Below are positions 7,226 to 15,222 of a DNA stretch of 27,293 nt, piece after piece. A model generated the notes under the pieces. The model saw only the letters and a program-made list of their open reading frames with translations. It searched no databases and was not told the DNA's origin. Origin of the DNA: Actinomycetota bacterium (GTDB lineage Bacteria > Actinomycetota > Thermoleophilia > Solirubrobacterales > Thermoleophilaceae); assembly GCA_005885165.1 (NCBI GenBank), contig VAXR01000023.1, positions 1 through 27,293 of the forward strand, read 5' to 3'. The translations under genes were made by a program, and so were the position numbers. Within the stretch, counting starts at the first letter, position 1. The number at the start of each line of letters is the position of its first letter.

Positions 7226-7945
7226 CTACGGACAGCCGTCGACGCCGGAAGGGCCGCAGCGGAACTGGACGTTGTCGAGCGAGAGGTTGTTCTGCGTTCC
7301 CACAAGGCCCGACGCCGGGCCGGTGGTGAGATTCCCGGAAGAGCCGACGTCTACCGTGCCGAACGAGCTGCCGTAGTTGGCCGGAGCGACCATGTAAGCG
7401 GACTGAGCCGGCCGGTAGCCGGGGGGAAACGTGAAGATCGTGTAGCCGGAGGCTGCGTCTCCCCCGGGGCACTGGATCGAGCCCTTCACGTGCACGGCCC
7501 CTAACGGGTCGCGGTAGTACGCCGCGGTCGCGAGCACGCCACCGTTGTTCTGCCAGTGGCTCGAGGGCAGCCGGCAAACGCCGAAGTTCGTGACTTCGTG
7601 CCAGTCCTCGGGACGGGCCAGCCGCGGATTCGGATATGTGCCCGCGAGCGCGCCGCCGGCGAGCACACCGTTGAGCGTGGCGTTGGTGCCCGGGCGGCCC
7701 TGCGGTCCGCGCTTGTTCCAGACGAGTGCGACCTCTTTGCTCTTGCGACAGTGCTTTCCCGCACCGACCCGCCGGATCACGCCTGTCCGCTTGTTTACGC
7801 AGGCGTGGATAAGGTCATCCGAGCCGCCGCGCGTCGCCGCGTACGCGCCGCCGGCGACTGCCACGAAGAGCGCGAGCGCGGAGGCGACGTTCGCGAAGGT
7901 CAGATGAGGACGAAGCCAGCGAGGTCCACTGGTGACTGCGGGCAC
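7226..7945 (-). CDS. Exported surface protein A (Thermoleophilia-type, tail-fibre-like C-terminus)
   Basis: This 239-residue protein starts at GTG 7945 and has a hydrophobic export segment at about residues 16-37 (LTFANVASALALFVAVAGGA). Next comes a small domain with the pattern IHACVNKRTGVIRRV ... KHCRKSKE ... WNKRGPQGRPGT, two Cys and a short collagen-like GPQGRPG stretch, then GALAGTYPNPRLA. The C-terminal 120 residues (AYYRDPLGAVHVKG, IFTFPPGYRPA, GTVDVGSSGNLT, LSLDNVQFR) look like the beta-rich receptor-binding domains of phage tail or adhesin proteins. The same layout recurs in the protein at 14565, so these are paralogues. A cell-surface or secreted binding role is inferred; no enzyme motif is visible. 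Confidence 0.8.
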   Translation of the reverse strand: MPAVTSGPRWLRPHLTFANVASALALFVAVAGGAYAATRGGSDDLIHACVNKRTGVIRRVGAGKHCRKSKEVALVWNKRGPQGRPGTNATLNGVLAGGALAGTYPNPRLARPEDWHEVTNFGVCRLPSSHWQNNGGVLATAAYYRDPLGAVHVKGSIQCPGGDAASGYTIFTFPPGYRPAQSAYMVAPANYGSSFGTVDVGSSGNLTTGPASGLVGTQNNLSLDNVQFRCGPSGVDGCP

Positions 7946-8116
7946 GACATCACGGTACGCCTCGTAGTTTGCGGCGTCAATGCGGCGCGAGGCGATCGAG
8001 CTCGCTGCCGGTCCTCGATCAACGCGACATCCAATGGCGCTGAATTTGACGCTTGTCGCAGTGCCGCTTTATCGGTGAGCGACAGCCTGCCCTGGCGCGC
8101 GGGTGCGGTCCTAGGC

Positions 8117-9448
8117 TCACGCAGGCATGCCGGCGAGCGGCGGCAGCGCATCCACGTATGCCCGCTCCGTCACCCGCTCGACGTGCTCGGCCGCGTCGAG
8201 CAGCACGGCCTCCTCGCCCCATCCCGCCTGGAGCTGGAGCCCGATCGGCACGCCGGCCGAATGCAGCCCGACCGGGACGTTGATCCCGGGGATCCCGGCG
8301 AGGTTTCCGAAGCCGCTCTGCCGCACGTTTGCAGCGTCGGCGGGGTAGTGGCCGGACGGGAGCTCCACGACGGGCGCCTCGATCGGGGGAGCGGGGGCGG
8401 GGACGGTCGGCCACGCGATCACGTCGCAGCGCTGGAACAGGCCAGCGAGCGCCCTCCGCAGCTTCGCCCGGATAAGGTCGGCGCGCACGAGGAGCTCGGC
8501 GGGGAGCAGCCTCTCGTACTTCACGAGCGCGCGCATGATCGGATCGGCGTCCGCGAGGTGCTCGTCGTCGATCGTGTGCAGCGCCTCCAGGGTGAGCCGC
8601 GCCACGGCGGCGATCTGGGCGTGCTCCGCGCCGTCCAGCTCGACCTCCTGGAGCGTCCAGCCGGTGTTCTCCAGGGCCTCCTCGGACGCGCGCTCCACCT
8701 CCGGGCCGAGGTCGGTCCAGAACGGCTCGCGGACGATGCCGACGCGCAGCGCGCTCCCATCGCTCGCAGGCAGCTGGCGCCCCGCGAGCGTCTCGCCCAG
8801 GAGCCGCGTGTCGGCGGCGTCGCGGCACATCGGGCCGGCGGCGTCCATGCTCGCGAACTCGTGGGTGTAGCCCTGGAGCGGCACCACGCCGAAAGTGCAC
8901 TTGAGGCCCGTGATCCCGCAGTAGGCCGCGGGGAGCCGGATAGAGCCGCCGCCGTCGACGCCCACGGCCCCGGCCACGAGCCGCGCACCCACCGCGGCGG
9001 CGGATCCGCCTGACGACCCTCCACCGCAGCGGCTCGGATCCCACGGGTTTCCGACCGGGCCGTAGGCGGACACGTGACCGGTCGATCCGGCGCCCCAGAA
9101 GTGCATGTTCGTCACGCCCACGACCACGGCGCCCGCCTCCTTCAGACGGCGGTAGGCGGCCGACTCGCCCGGCGGCAGCTGCTCCCTCGGCGTTCCGTCG
9201 CGCGGCCCCCGCCACGGCAGGCGGAACATGTCCTTCACGGCGATGGGGACGCCGTGGAGCGGACCGCGCGGCGCCTCGGCGAGCATCCGCTGCGACTCCT
9301 CCGGAAAGACCGAGGGGACCGACCGCAGCTGCCCGTCGCGCTCCTCGATCCGCGCGAGCGTCGCGGCGAGGACCTCCCCCGGGTCGAGCTCGCCGCTCGC
9401 CACGCCCGCGGCCTGGTCGCGGAGCGAGAGATCCTGGGGATGGGTCAC
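8117..9448 (-). CDS. Amidase signature family hydrolase
   Basis: This 443-residue protein carries the Ser-cisSer-Lys triad of the amidase signature family: Lys72 in PIAVKD, cis-Ser in CGGGSSGGS (about 145-146) and the nucleophile Ser169 in VDGGGSIRLPA. GLKCTFG and the C-terminal GIPGINVPVG are also typical. Such enzymes hydrolyse amide or carbamoyl bonds in the cytoplasm; relatives include GatA, AtzE/AtzF-type and aryl-acylamidases. A GatB partner is not present, so this is unlikely to be GatA. The GTG start overlaps the stop of the small upstream gene by 4 nt (GTGA), indicating translational coupling. The substrate is not predictable from sequence. Confidence 0.9.
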   Translation of the reverse strand: MTHPQDLSLRDQAAGVASGELDPGEVLAATLARIEERDGQLRSVPSVFPEESQRMLAEAPRGPLHGVPIAVKDMFRLPWRGPRDGTPREQLPPGESAAYRRLKEAGAVVVGVTNMHFWGAGSTGHVSAYGPVGNPWDPSRCGGGSSGGSAAAVGARLVAGAVGVDGGGSIRLPAAYCGITGLKCTFGVVPLQGYTHEFASMDAAGPMCRDAADTRLLGETLAGRQLPASDGSALRVGIVREPFWTDLGPEVERASEEALENTGWTLQEVELDGAEHAQIAAVARLTLEALHTIDDEHLADADPIMRALVKYERLLPAELLVRADLIRAKLRRALAGLFQRCDVIAWPTVPAPAPPIEAPVVELPSGHYPADAANVRQSGFGNLAGIPGINVPVGLHSAGVPIGLQLQAGWGEEAVLLDAAEHVERVTERAYVDALPPLAGMPA

Positions 9449-9648
9449 GGCTCGCCGGCCTCTCGCGGCGGGCTGCCGGGGTCGAGCGGGATCTCGGGGG
9501 CAGCCGAGCCGAGGTCCGCCTCCATCAGGCTCCTGATCGCTGGGCCGTACACGGCGTCGGCGGCCCGCATCACGGCGATGTCCTTGTCGTCGACGTCGAT
9601 TCCGCGCAGTTCGAGGCCGTTTCGGACGTAGAGCTCGAACGAGTCCAA
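9445..9648 (-). CDS. Small GatC/AtzG-like partner of the amidase (67 aa)
   Basis: This 67-residue ORF starts at TTG 9648 and ends 4 nt inside the amidase start. The N-terminus (SFELYVRNGLELRGIDVDDK) and a central helix (IAVMRAADAVYGPAIRSLME) are followed by an acidic, proline-rich tail (PEIPLDPGSPP). This layout, a short helical hairpin plus an extended tail encoded directly upstream of an amidase, is that of GatC and AtzG, which wrap around their amidase subunits. Sequence similarity is weak by eye, so the partner role is inferred mainly from size, shape and coupling. Confidence 0.6.
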   Translation of the reverse strand: MDSFELYVRNGLELRGIDVDDKDIAVMRAADAVYGPAIRSLMEADLGSAAPEIPLDPGSPPREAGEP

Positions 9649-9744
9649 GTGACGAAACCTATTTGATCGAGGACTCCGGGCGGACGTGCTGCCGGCGCGC
9701 CGAGCCCGCCTCCAACCGAAACATCGACCGACCGGTCGTGTTCA

Positions 9745-10491
9745 ATGGCGCCAATGAAGCGATGCGTTGCCGTCCTGGCGGCCCTCGCCTGCGTGGCGCT
9801 GGTTCCGGCCACGGAGGCGGACAACTCGCAGACCGGCAATCACCAGCAGGAGCTCGGGAGCTACTCGGATACGCCGTTCCCGGCGGCGAGCTGCCCGGCG
9901 GACTGCCAGGCCATGGCCCAGGTCACGGGGGTCCAGATGCAGATCGGGTCGCACCACAGCCCGTTCCGGGTGAAGAGGCCAGGCAACATCGTCGCCTTCA
10001 CGATCCGCCTCGCGAACCCCTCGGCGGACCAGATCAACTACTTCAAGACGACGTTCGGGGCGAAGAAGACGCCTCGGGACGGCCTGACCCCGGGCGGCGA
10101 CGACGCGCAGGTGCGGCTCTCGGTCCTGAAGCCGCTCCACACCAAGCAGCGCTTCCTCCTCGAGAACCAGAGCGAGACCTTCGACGTCGAGCAGTACCTC
10201 GGCTCCACGGTGACGTTCGCGCTCGCGAAGGCGCTGCGCATCCACAAGGACCGGCTGCTGGCGCTCACGGTGCCCACATGGGTGCCGGCTTTCGCCCACT
10301 CGCTCGACACCAACGAGGCGTGGCGCGCATCCCATCGGAGCGACGAGTGCACCCAAAAGAACCCGCACCCGCGCCCGCACACCAAGATGGGCACCTTCAT
10401 GCAGTACGGCTGCTTCTACCGCACGGCGAGGGTGCTCTACAGCGCCACGTTCGTGCCCGACGCGGCCAAGACGAGCCCGCCCGCCAAGTAG
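9745..10491 (+). CDS. Secreted protein of unknown function
   Basis: This 248-residue protein has a classical signal peptide (MKRCVAVLAALACVALVPAT, cleavage near EA-DN). The mature part has two Cys in AASCPADCQAM, a beta-sandwich-like region (FRVKRPGNIVAFTIRLANPS, VRLSVLKP, SETFDVEQYLGSTVTFAL) and two more Cys near the C-terminus (DECTQK, YGCFYR), suggesting disulfides outside the membrane. ATG at 9745 or 9754 are both usable; neither has a clear Shine-Dalgarno. It is divergent from the amidase pair. The family is unknown to me. Confidence 0.8.
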   Translation: MAPMKRCVAVLAALACVALVPATEADNSQTGNHQQELGSYSDTPFPAASCPADCQAMAQVTGVQMQIGSHHSPFRVKRPGNIVAFTIRLANPSADQINYFKTTFGAKKTPRDGLTPGGDDAQVRLSVLKPLHTKQRFLLENQSETFDVEQYLGSTVTFALAKALRIHKDRLLALTVPTWVPAFAHSLDTNEAWRASHRSDECTQKNPHPRPHTKMGTFMQYGCFYRTARVLYSATFVPDAAKTSPPAK

Positions 10492-10575
10492 GTGGCGCCG
10501 TCTTTCTGACCTGGCACTGAGCGCCCCGCGCCGCGGGCATCGCTCGCCGACCGATTCGGCGGTACCATCGCGGTC

Positions 10576-10917
10576 GTGTCCACCGAGGGTTGGATCTTCA
10601 TGGTCGGCTTTCGGATTTTCGACGTCGGCCTCCTGATCGTCTGGCTGGTGTGGTTCTTCCGGCTCCGCGACGACGACGATTCGGCCGAGGACGACGGCCC
10701 CGGCGGCGGTGGACCCGATCCGCGCCCCGATCGCGGCCCCGGGCCAGGCGGGCTGCGCCTGCCGCTCGGCCGGGCGCGCCAGGCCGCGCTCCGCATACGA
10801 GACCACGTTCGGCCGGGCAGGCCGCCGCGGCGGCGCGGCGCGGAGCCGGTTCCGCGCACCGTTCCCGCGCGGGTGCGTCAGCCGAGCACGCCCGTCCCGG
10901 ACCGGCGGCTGGTCTGA
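10576..10917 (+). CDS. Small single-helix membrane protein with basic proline-rich tail
   Basis: This 113-residue protein starts at GTG 10576. One transmembrane helix at about residues 8-29 (MVGFRIFDVGLLIVWLVWFF) is followed by RLRDDDDSAEDD and then a long Gly/Pro/Arg-rich, probably disordered tail. It is probably a cytoplasmic-tailed membrane protein. No function is recognisable. The acidic patch next to the helix and the basic tail could support protein-protein or envelope contacts (inference). Confidence 0.65.
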   Translation: MSTEGWIFMVGFRIFDVGLLIVWLVWFFRLRDDDDSAEDDGPGGGGPDPRPDRGPGPGGLRLPLGRARQAALRIRDHVRPGRPPRRRGAEPVPRTVPARVRQPSTPVPDRRLV

Positions 10918-10930
10918 TTCGCCTCTTGGC

Positions 10931-11206
10931 CTAGGACTCCGAGCCGAGCGCGGGCAGCCGCCGGCCGCAGTGAGGGCAGTCGTTCACGTCCTTCGGCGCG
11001 AGCTGTTCGAGCGAGCACCCGCAGAGCCGCAGGTTCTCGACCGCCCACGGGAGGTCGCTCGCGGAGGGAGCGAGGGGCAGGACCTTGCCGACGATCTCGA
11101 ACTCCTCGCCGGTCTCCCGGTCGACGTAGACGGTGCCGGGCTCGACCTCCCGGATCAGCTCGCGGTCCGAGCGCGACCGCAGGCGGTATCGCTGATGCTG
11201 GCTCAC
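10931..11206 (-). CDS. Zinc-ribbon protein (91 aa)
   Basis: The reading from GTG 11206 gives 91 residues. A small beta domain (IREVEPGTVYVDRETGEEFE) is followed by CxC and CPHC cysteine pairs (C62, C64, C77, C80) that form a rubredoxin-like zinc ribbon. The frame stays open further upstream to 11353, but that extension is arginine-rich shadow sequence and runs into the divergent glycosyltransferase gene. It could bind nucleic acid or act as a small metal protein; the partner is unknown. Confidence 0.7.
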   Translation of the reverse strand: MSQHQRYRLRSRSDRELIREVEPGTVYVDRETGEEFEIVGKVLPLAPSASDLPWAVENLRLCGCSLEQLAPKDVNDCPHCGRRLPALGSES

Positions 11207-11265
11207 GAGCCGCGAAACATACCGGCGGTGCCGATGTCCGGGCCCGCGACGACCATCCCGCGCGC

Positions 11266-12807
11266 GTGCGAATACTGATCTTTCACGGGTACCTCCTGCG
11301 CGGGACCGGGAGCAACGTCTACAACGCCTCCCTCGTCCAGGCGCTCGTCGCACTGGGGCACGAGGTGCATCTCCTGTGTCAGGACCGAAACGCCGGAGAG
11401 CTCGGCTTCGTCGACGCGGTCGGGCGCCTCGACGGCGATCGGGTGGAGGTGGAGACGCTGCGCGAGCCGGTCCGCTGCACGGTCTACCTGCCGGACATAG
11501 GACGCACTCTCCCCGTCTACGTGGCCGACCGCTACGAGGGCTTCGACGCGGTCCCGTTCCCCGATATGGACGACGCCTCGCTAGAGCGGTATCTCGATGC
11601 CAACGTCGCGGCCGTGCGGCGGGTCGTGGAGGATGCCTCGCCCGAGGTCGCGCTGGCCAACCACCTCATCGCCGGCCCGGTGATCCTGGCCCGGGGGCTG
11701 GACGGCCGCGTTCCGTACGCGGTGAAGATCCACGGCAGCGCGCTCGAGTACGTCGTGCGCCCGCATCGCGAGCGGTTCCTCCCGCTCGCCCGGGAGGGCC
11801 TCGAGCGGGCCGGCGGGGTCCTCGTCGGGTCCCGCCACACCGCGGAGAGCCTGTGGGAGGTGATGGACGATCCTGCCCTGCCGGCCCGGACGCGCCTGGG
11901 GCCTCCCGGCGTCGACGTCCACGCCTTTCACCAACGCCCGCCGGGCGAGGCCGCGGAGCGCCTGACCGCGCTCGCCGGGCGGCTCGAGGGCGCGGGCCCG
12001 GCCGGCTGGGGCGGCGAGGCGGGCGCGGCCGATGCCTTGCGCGACATGGATCCCCGGCGCGACCGCATCGTGGCTTACGTGGGCAAGCTGATCGTCTCGA
12101 AGGGCGTGGATCTCCTGCTCGCGGCGTGGCCACTCGTCGTGGCGGAGGAGCCGGACGCGCGGCTCTGCGTGGTCGGCTTCGGCACCTACCGCGACGCCCT
12201 CACCGAGCTCGCCGCGGCGCTCGCCCGCGGCGATCTGGAGGCCGCGCGCGGGATCGCCGAGCGGGGCCGGGAGCTCGAGGGAGGACCGGCCGGGGAGCTC
12301 CGCTACCTCGCGTCGTTCCTCGACGGCCTCGACGGGGAGCGCCGCGCGCGGTACGTGGAGGACGCGCGTCCGGCGTTCGAGCGGGTCAGCTTCACCGGGA
12401 GGCTGGAGCACGAGGACCTGCCCTGGCTCCTGCCGGCGTGCGAGGCGCAGGTGGTTCCGAGCACCTTCCCGGAGGCCTTCGGCATGGTCGCGGTCGAGGC
12501 GGCGGCGTGCGGCGCGCTGCCGATCTCCGCCGCGCATTCGGGCCTGCTCGAGGTGAGCCGGGCCTTCGAGCCGGCCGTTGCGGACGAGATTCGCCCGCTC
12601 CTGTCCTTTCCGCTGGGGGACGGGGCGGTCGAGGAGATCGCCGCGAGGCTCGTGCGGTGGCTCCGCCTGCGGCCAGATCGGCGCGCCGATGCTCGTCGGG
12701 CCCTGTCCGACGCCGCCCGGGCCCGCTACGGATGGGAGGGCGTCGCCGAGGGCGTCATCGCCGCCGCGCGGGGGCGCCTCGACGAGCTTCCGGTGCCCGG
12801 CGCCTGA
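11266..12807 (+). CDS. GT4-family glycosyltransferase
   Basis: This 513-residue protein starts at GTG 11266 and has the GT-B fold. The N-terminal Rossmann-like half begins MRILIFHGYLLRGTGSNVYN, with a glycine-rich loop. The C-terminal half starts near residue 265 with IVAYVGKLIVSKGVDLLLAA. The donor-site motif PSTFPEAFGMVAVEAAACG near residue 405 contains the E-x7-E pair of family GT4 retaining transferases. It transfers a sugar from a nucleotide donor to an unknown acceptor, probably for cell-wall or exopolysaccharide glycans or a small glycoside. It is longer than most GT4 enzymes (about 380-420 aa) because of charged insertions at about 225-260 and 310-360. No other glycan gene is adjacent. 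Confidence 0.9.
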   Translation: MRILIFHGYLLRGTGSNVYNASLVQALVALGHEVHLLCQDRNAGELGFVDAVGRLDGDRVEVETLREPVRCTVYLPDIGRTLPVYVADRYEGFDAVPFPDMDDASLERYLDANVAAVRRVVEDASPEVALANHLIAGPVILARGLDGRVPYAVKIHGSALEYVVRPHRERFLPLAREGLERAGGVLVGSRHTAESLWEVMDDPALPARTRLGPPGVDVHAFHQRPPGEAAERLTALAGRLEGAGPAGWGGEAGAADALRDMDPRRDRIVAYVGKLIVSKGVDLLLAAWPLVVAEEPDARLCVVGFGTYRDALTELAAALARGDLEAARGIAERGRELEGGPAGELRYLASFLDGLDGERRARYVEDARPAFERVSFTGRLEHEDLPWLLPACEAQVVPSTFPEAFGMVAVEAAACGALPISAAHSGLLEVSRAFEPAVADEIRPLLSFPLGDGAVEEIAARLVRWLRLRPDRRADARRALSDAARARYGWEGVAEGVIAAARGRLDELPVPGA

Positions 12808-12872
12808 CGGGCCGGGCGCGGCGGAGGGCGACCCACAACTGGCCGTCGCGGCAGCGGATAGTCTGCCGCGCC

Positions 12873-13595
12873 GTGGGGCCCCGGAACAACAGGATCGCCA
12901 CGGCGCTCGCCGTCTGCGGCCTCGTGGCCGCGGCCATCGCCGCCGCTGGATGCGGCCGCGCGCAGACGGCCGACCTCGTGAAGGGCAAGCAGCTCTTCGC
13001 CGGGAAGGCGACGTGCGGGAGCTGCCACACGCTCGCCCGGGCGAACACGCAGGGCACGGTTGGCCCGAACCTCGACCTCGCCTTCCAGGCCGACAAGCGC
13101 GACGGCCTCGGCCAGAGCTCGATCCGGGGGCTGGTGGAGGACCAGATCTCGCACCCCCGTCGCGGCAGCGCGATGCCGGCCGGGCTCGTGACCGGCCAGA
13201 GCGCCGTCGACGTCGCTTCCTACATCGCCTACGCGGCGGCACGGCCGGGCAAGGACACCGGCGCGCTGGCCACGGCGATCCAGCCCAAGATCGGCCCGCC
13301 GGCCGCCGCCAAGGGCGGTGTGCTGACGATCCCCGCCGATCCGACCGGCGCGCTCTCCTTCACCGCGAAGAAGGCGACGGCGCCGGCGGGGACGATCAAG
13401 TTCGAGATGCCGAACAAGTCGCCGATCCAGCACAACCTGGCGATCAAGGGGCCGGTGACCGGGGCGGGCCCGATCGTCGGCTCGGGCGGCACCTCGACGT
13501 TCACCGCGACCCTGAAGCCCGGCACCTACATCTTCTACTGCCAGGTCCCGGGTCACGAGGCGGCCGGGATGAAGGGGAATCTGGTCGTTAAGTAA
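12873..13595 (+). CDS. Lipoprotein fusing cytochrome c to a blue-copper cupredoxin
   Basis: The product from GTG 12873 is 240 aa. A lipoprotein signal ends in AAGC with Cys27 as the lipid site. A class-I-like cytochrome c domain follows: heme-binding CGSCH at residues 48-52 and a candidate axial Met in SAMPAG. After an Ala/Pro/Lys linker, the C-terminal 90 residues form a cupredoxin with a complete type-1 copper site: His in IQHNLAI, then Cys-x4-His-x4-Met in YCQVPGHEAAGM. It is therefore a membrane-anchored, extracytoplasmic one-electron carrier with two metal centres. The caa3 oxidase operon lies 1.6-6 kb away on the other strand, so it may donate electrons to that oxidase (inference). The stop overlaps the convergent phosphatase gene by 8 bp. 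Confidence 0.9.
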   Translation: MGPRNNRIATALAVCGLVAAAIAAAGCGRAQTADLVKGKQLFAGKATCGSCHTLARANTQGTVGPNLDLAFQADKRDGLGQSSIRGLVEDQISHPRRGSAMPAGLVTGQSAVDVASYIAYAAARPGKDTGALATAIQPKIGPPAAAKGGVLTIPADPTGALSFTAKKATAPAGTIKFEMPNKSPIQHNLAIKGPVTGAGPIVGSGGTSTFTATLKPGTYIFYCQVPGHEAAGMKGNLVVK

Positions 13596-14385
13596 GCAGC
13601 TCCAGCAGCTGCGGCAATAGCTCCGGGCTCGCAGCCGCCAGGCCCTGCGGGTCGCCGTCGAGCTCGGCCACCTGGCCGCCGGCCTCGGCCACGAGCAGGC
13701 GTCCGGCTGCCCAGTCCCACGGCTTCAGCCCGCGCTCGTAGTACCCGTCGAGGCGCCCCGCCGCGAGCCACGCCAGGTCGAGCGATGCGGCCCCGGCCCG
13801 CCGGATGTCTCGGACGTCGGGGAGGACGCTACGCAGCGTCTCGCCCTGCGCCGCCCGGGTGCCGCGGTCGTAGCTGAAGCCCGTGGCGATGAGCGCGCGG
13901 GCGAGCCGCGGCGGCTCGCGCAGAGCAATCGGTTCGCCGTTCAGGGTGGCGCCCGCTCCCCGCGCGGCGGCAAAGGTCTCGTCGCGGACCGGATCGCGAA
14001 CCACGCCGGCGGCCACGCCGTCCCCGTCCTCCACGGCGACGCTCACCGCCCACTGGGGGATCCCGTACAGGAAGTTCGTCGTCCCGTCGAGCGGATCGAC
14101 CACCCATCGGCGTCCGGTCGAGCCTGGGGCGCGTGCGCCTTCCTCACCGAGGACGCCATCGTCCGGCCGCTCGCTCTCCAGCAAGGAGGCGATCGCGCTC
14201 TCCGCGATCCGGTCGGCGTCGGAGACCATGTCCGTCGAGGACGACTTCCGGTCCACGCGCGACGCCGGGTGGCCGAAGCGCGCGATGAGGAGCTGACCGG
14301 CCTCCCGCGCAGCTCGGTGGGCGAGCTCGAGATCCGCGAGATCGATCGATCGCGACGCGTCCGCGACCCGCGCCTGCCGGCTCAT
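13588..14385 (-). CDS. Inositol monophosphatase family phosphatase
   Basis: This 265-residue protein carries the Mg-dependent IMPase/FBPase signatures: GEEG (metal-binding Glu), WVVDPLDGTTNFLYGIP (metal-binding DPxD plus GTTNF) and the C-terminal KPWDWAAGRLLVAEAGG. It dephosphorylates a small phosphate ester such as inositol-1-phosphate, histidinol phosphate, fructose-1,6-bisphosphate or PAP; sequence alone does not decide which. ATG 14385 is the credible start and overlaps the stop of the 36-aa membrane gene (ATGA). The frame stays open to 14541, but that part is shadow sequence. Confidence 0.92.
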   Translation of the reverse strand: MSRQARVADASRSIDLADLELAHRAAREAGQLLIARFGHPASRVDRKSSSTDMVSDADRIAESAIASLLESERPDDGVLGEEGARAPGSTGRRWVVDPLDGTTNFLYGIPQWAVSVAVEDGDGVAAGVVRDPVRDETFAAARGAGATLNGEPIALREPPRLARALIATGFSYDRGTRAAQGETLRSVLPDVRDIRRAGAASLDLAWLAAGRLDGYYERGLKPWDWAAGRLLVAEAGGQVAELDGDPQGLAAASPELLPQLLELLT

Positions 14386-14492
14386 GTGAGCGCGCGGATG
14401 ATCTCGACCAGCGCCACGATCGCGGCCACCGTCACGACCACGTAGATGAGGAAGCGGAACGCTTCCGCCTCTGAGCGCAGCGGATTCAGCAC
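14382..14492 (-). CDS. 36-residue single-helix membrane protein
   Basis: This very short ORF starts at GTG 14492 and ends with TGA at 14384-14382, overlapping the phosphatase start by 3 nt. The product begins VLNPLRSEAEAFRFL and continues into one transmembrane helix (about residues 13-34), ending IIRALT. Nearly all codons end in G or C. The amphipathic start followed by a helix, plus coupling to the next gene, make it a believable small protein of the kind missed by length cut-offs. Its function is unknown; it could tether or modulate a membrane partner. Confidence 0.65.
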   Translation of the reverse strand: MLNPLRSEAEAFRFLIYVVVTVAAIVALVEIIRALT

Positions 14493-14564
14493 GGCGCGCG
14501 TACTGTACCCGCGCCCCGTGCTGTTCCGGTAGCTTTGTCACCGGTTTCGTCGCGGGGGCATAGC

Positions 14565-15194
14565 GTGATCACGGGCTCCAAGGTAATTGGGTTGGGCGCC
14601 GTCTGTTTGGCCCTGGCGGCGAGCGCGTACGCCGTTGCGTCGATCCCCGCCAAGGACCGCAAGATCACCGCGTGCTTCAAGAAGACCAGCGGCGACCTAC
14701 GTGTAATCGATGCTGCGAAACAGCACTGCTCCAAGAAGGAGCGCAGGCTTACGTGGAATCAGGCCGGGCAGAGAGGGCGCGCCGGACCACCGCGGAGCCT
14801 GACGCCTGAGGCGAGGCACTTCGTCGGGCCCCGCGTCGTCGGGTCCATCCCGTCGTGCGACACACATCTCGGGACGTTTTGCGTGGGCGACTACGACGGA
14901 CGGTGGGACAACTACGGGAATGGCTACGCACCGGTGGCGTACTTCAAGGACAGCGCGGGGTTCGTGCATCTCGAGGGATTGGCTGGAGTGTTCACCACCC
15001 CGGCGAATGCCCCTCCGCCGAAGACCATTTTCTATCTGCCCAGCGGCTACCGCCCCCTTAACGGGACGCGCGAGTTCACGGTTCGAGCGTGCGGCGGCGA
15101 ATTGGATTACGTCGACGTCGGAACGGATGGCGCCGTAACGGCGAGCACGTACAGGCGCTGCGTCCCGCTCGACGTGGTCTCATTTCTGCCGTAG
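14565..15194 (+). CDS. Exported surface protein B (paralogue of protein A)
   Basis: From GTG 14565 the protein is 209 aa; a TTG at 14535 would add ten residues but is the poorer start. It has a signal segment (VIGLGAVCLALAASAYAVAS), then ITACFKKTSGDLRVI ... QHCSKKERRLTWNQAG with a collagen-like QRGRAGPP. The C-terminal beta domain contains AYFKDSAGFVHLEG, IFYLPSGYRPLNG, DYVDVGTDGAVTA and VPLDVVSF. This is the same order of elements as in the protein at 7226-7945 (minus strand), so they are diverged paralogues. A secreted or surface-anchored binding role is inferred. It is convergent with coxC, whose stop lies 28 bp away. Confidence 0.78.
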   Translation: MITGSKVIGLGAVCLALAASAYAVASIPAKDRKITACFKKTSGDLRVIDAAKQHCSKKERRLTWNQAGQRGRAGPPRSLTPEARHFVGPRVVGSIPSCDTHLGTFCVGDYDGRWDNYGNGYAPVAYFKDSAGFVHLEGLAGVFTTPANAPPPKTIFYLPSGYRPLNGTREFTVRACGGELDYVDVGTDGAVTASTYRRCVPLDVVSFLP

Positions 15195-15222
15195 TTGCTC
15201 GCTGCGTGCCCGCGCGGGCGGC

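Noticed and set aside
11376..12872. Long upstream extension of the cytochrome c-cupredoxin frame
   Set aside because: It overlaps the glycosyltransferase in another frame and is arginine-rich; the GTG at 12873 directly precedes a good lipoprotein signal.
14386..14541. 53-residue N-terminal extension of the IMPase-family protein
   Set aside because: Shadow sequence across the 36-aa membrane gene; the ATG at 14385 starts directly before conserved protein sequence.
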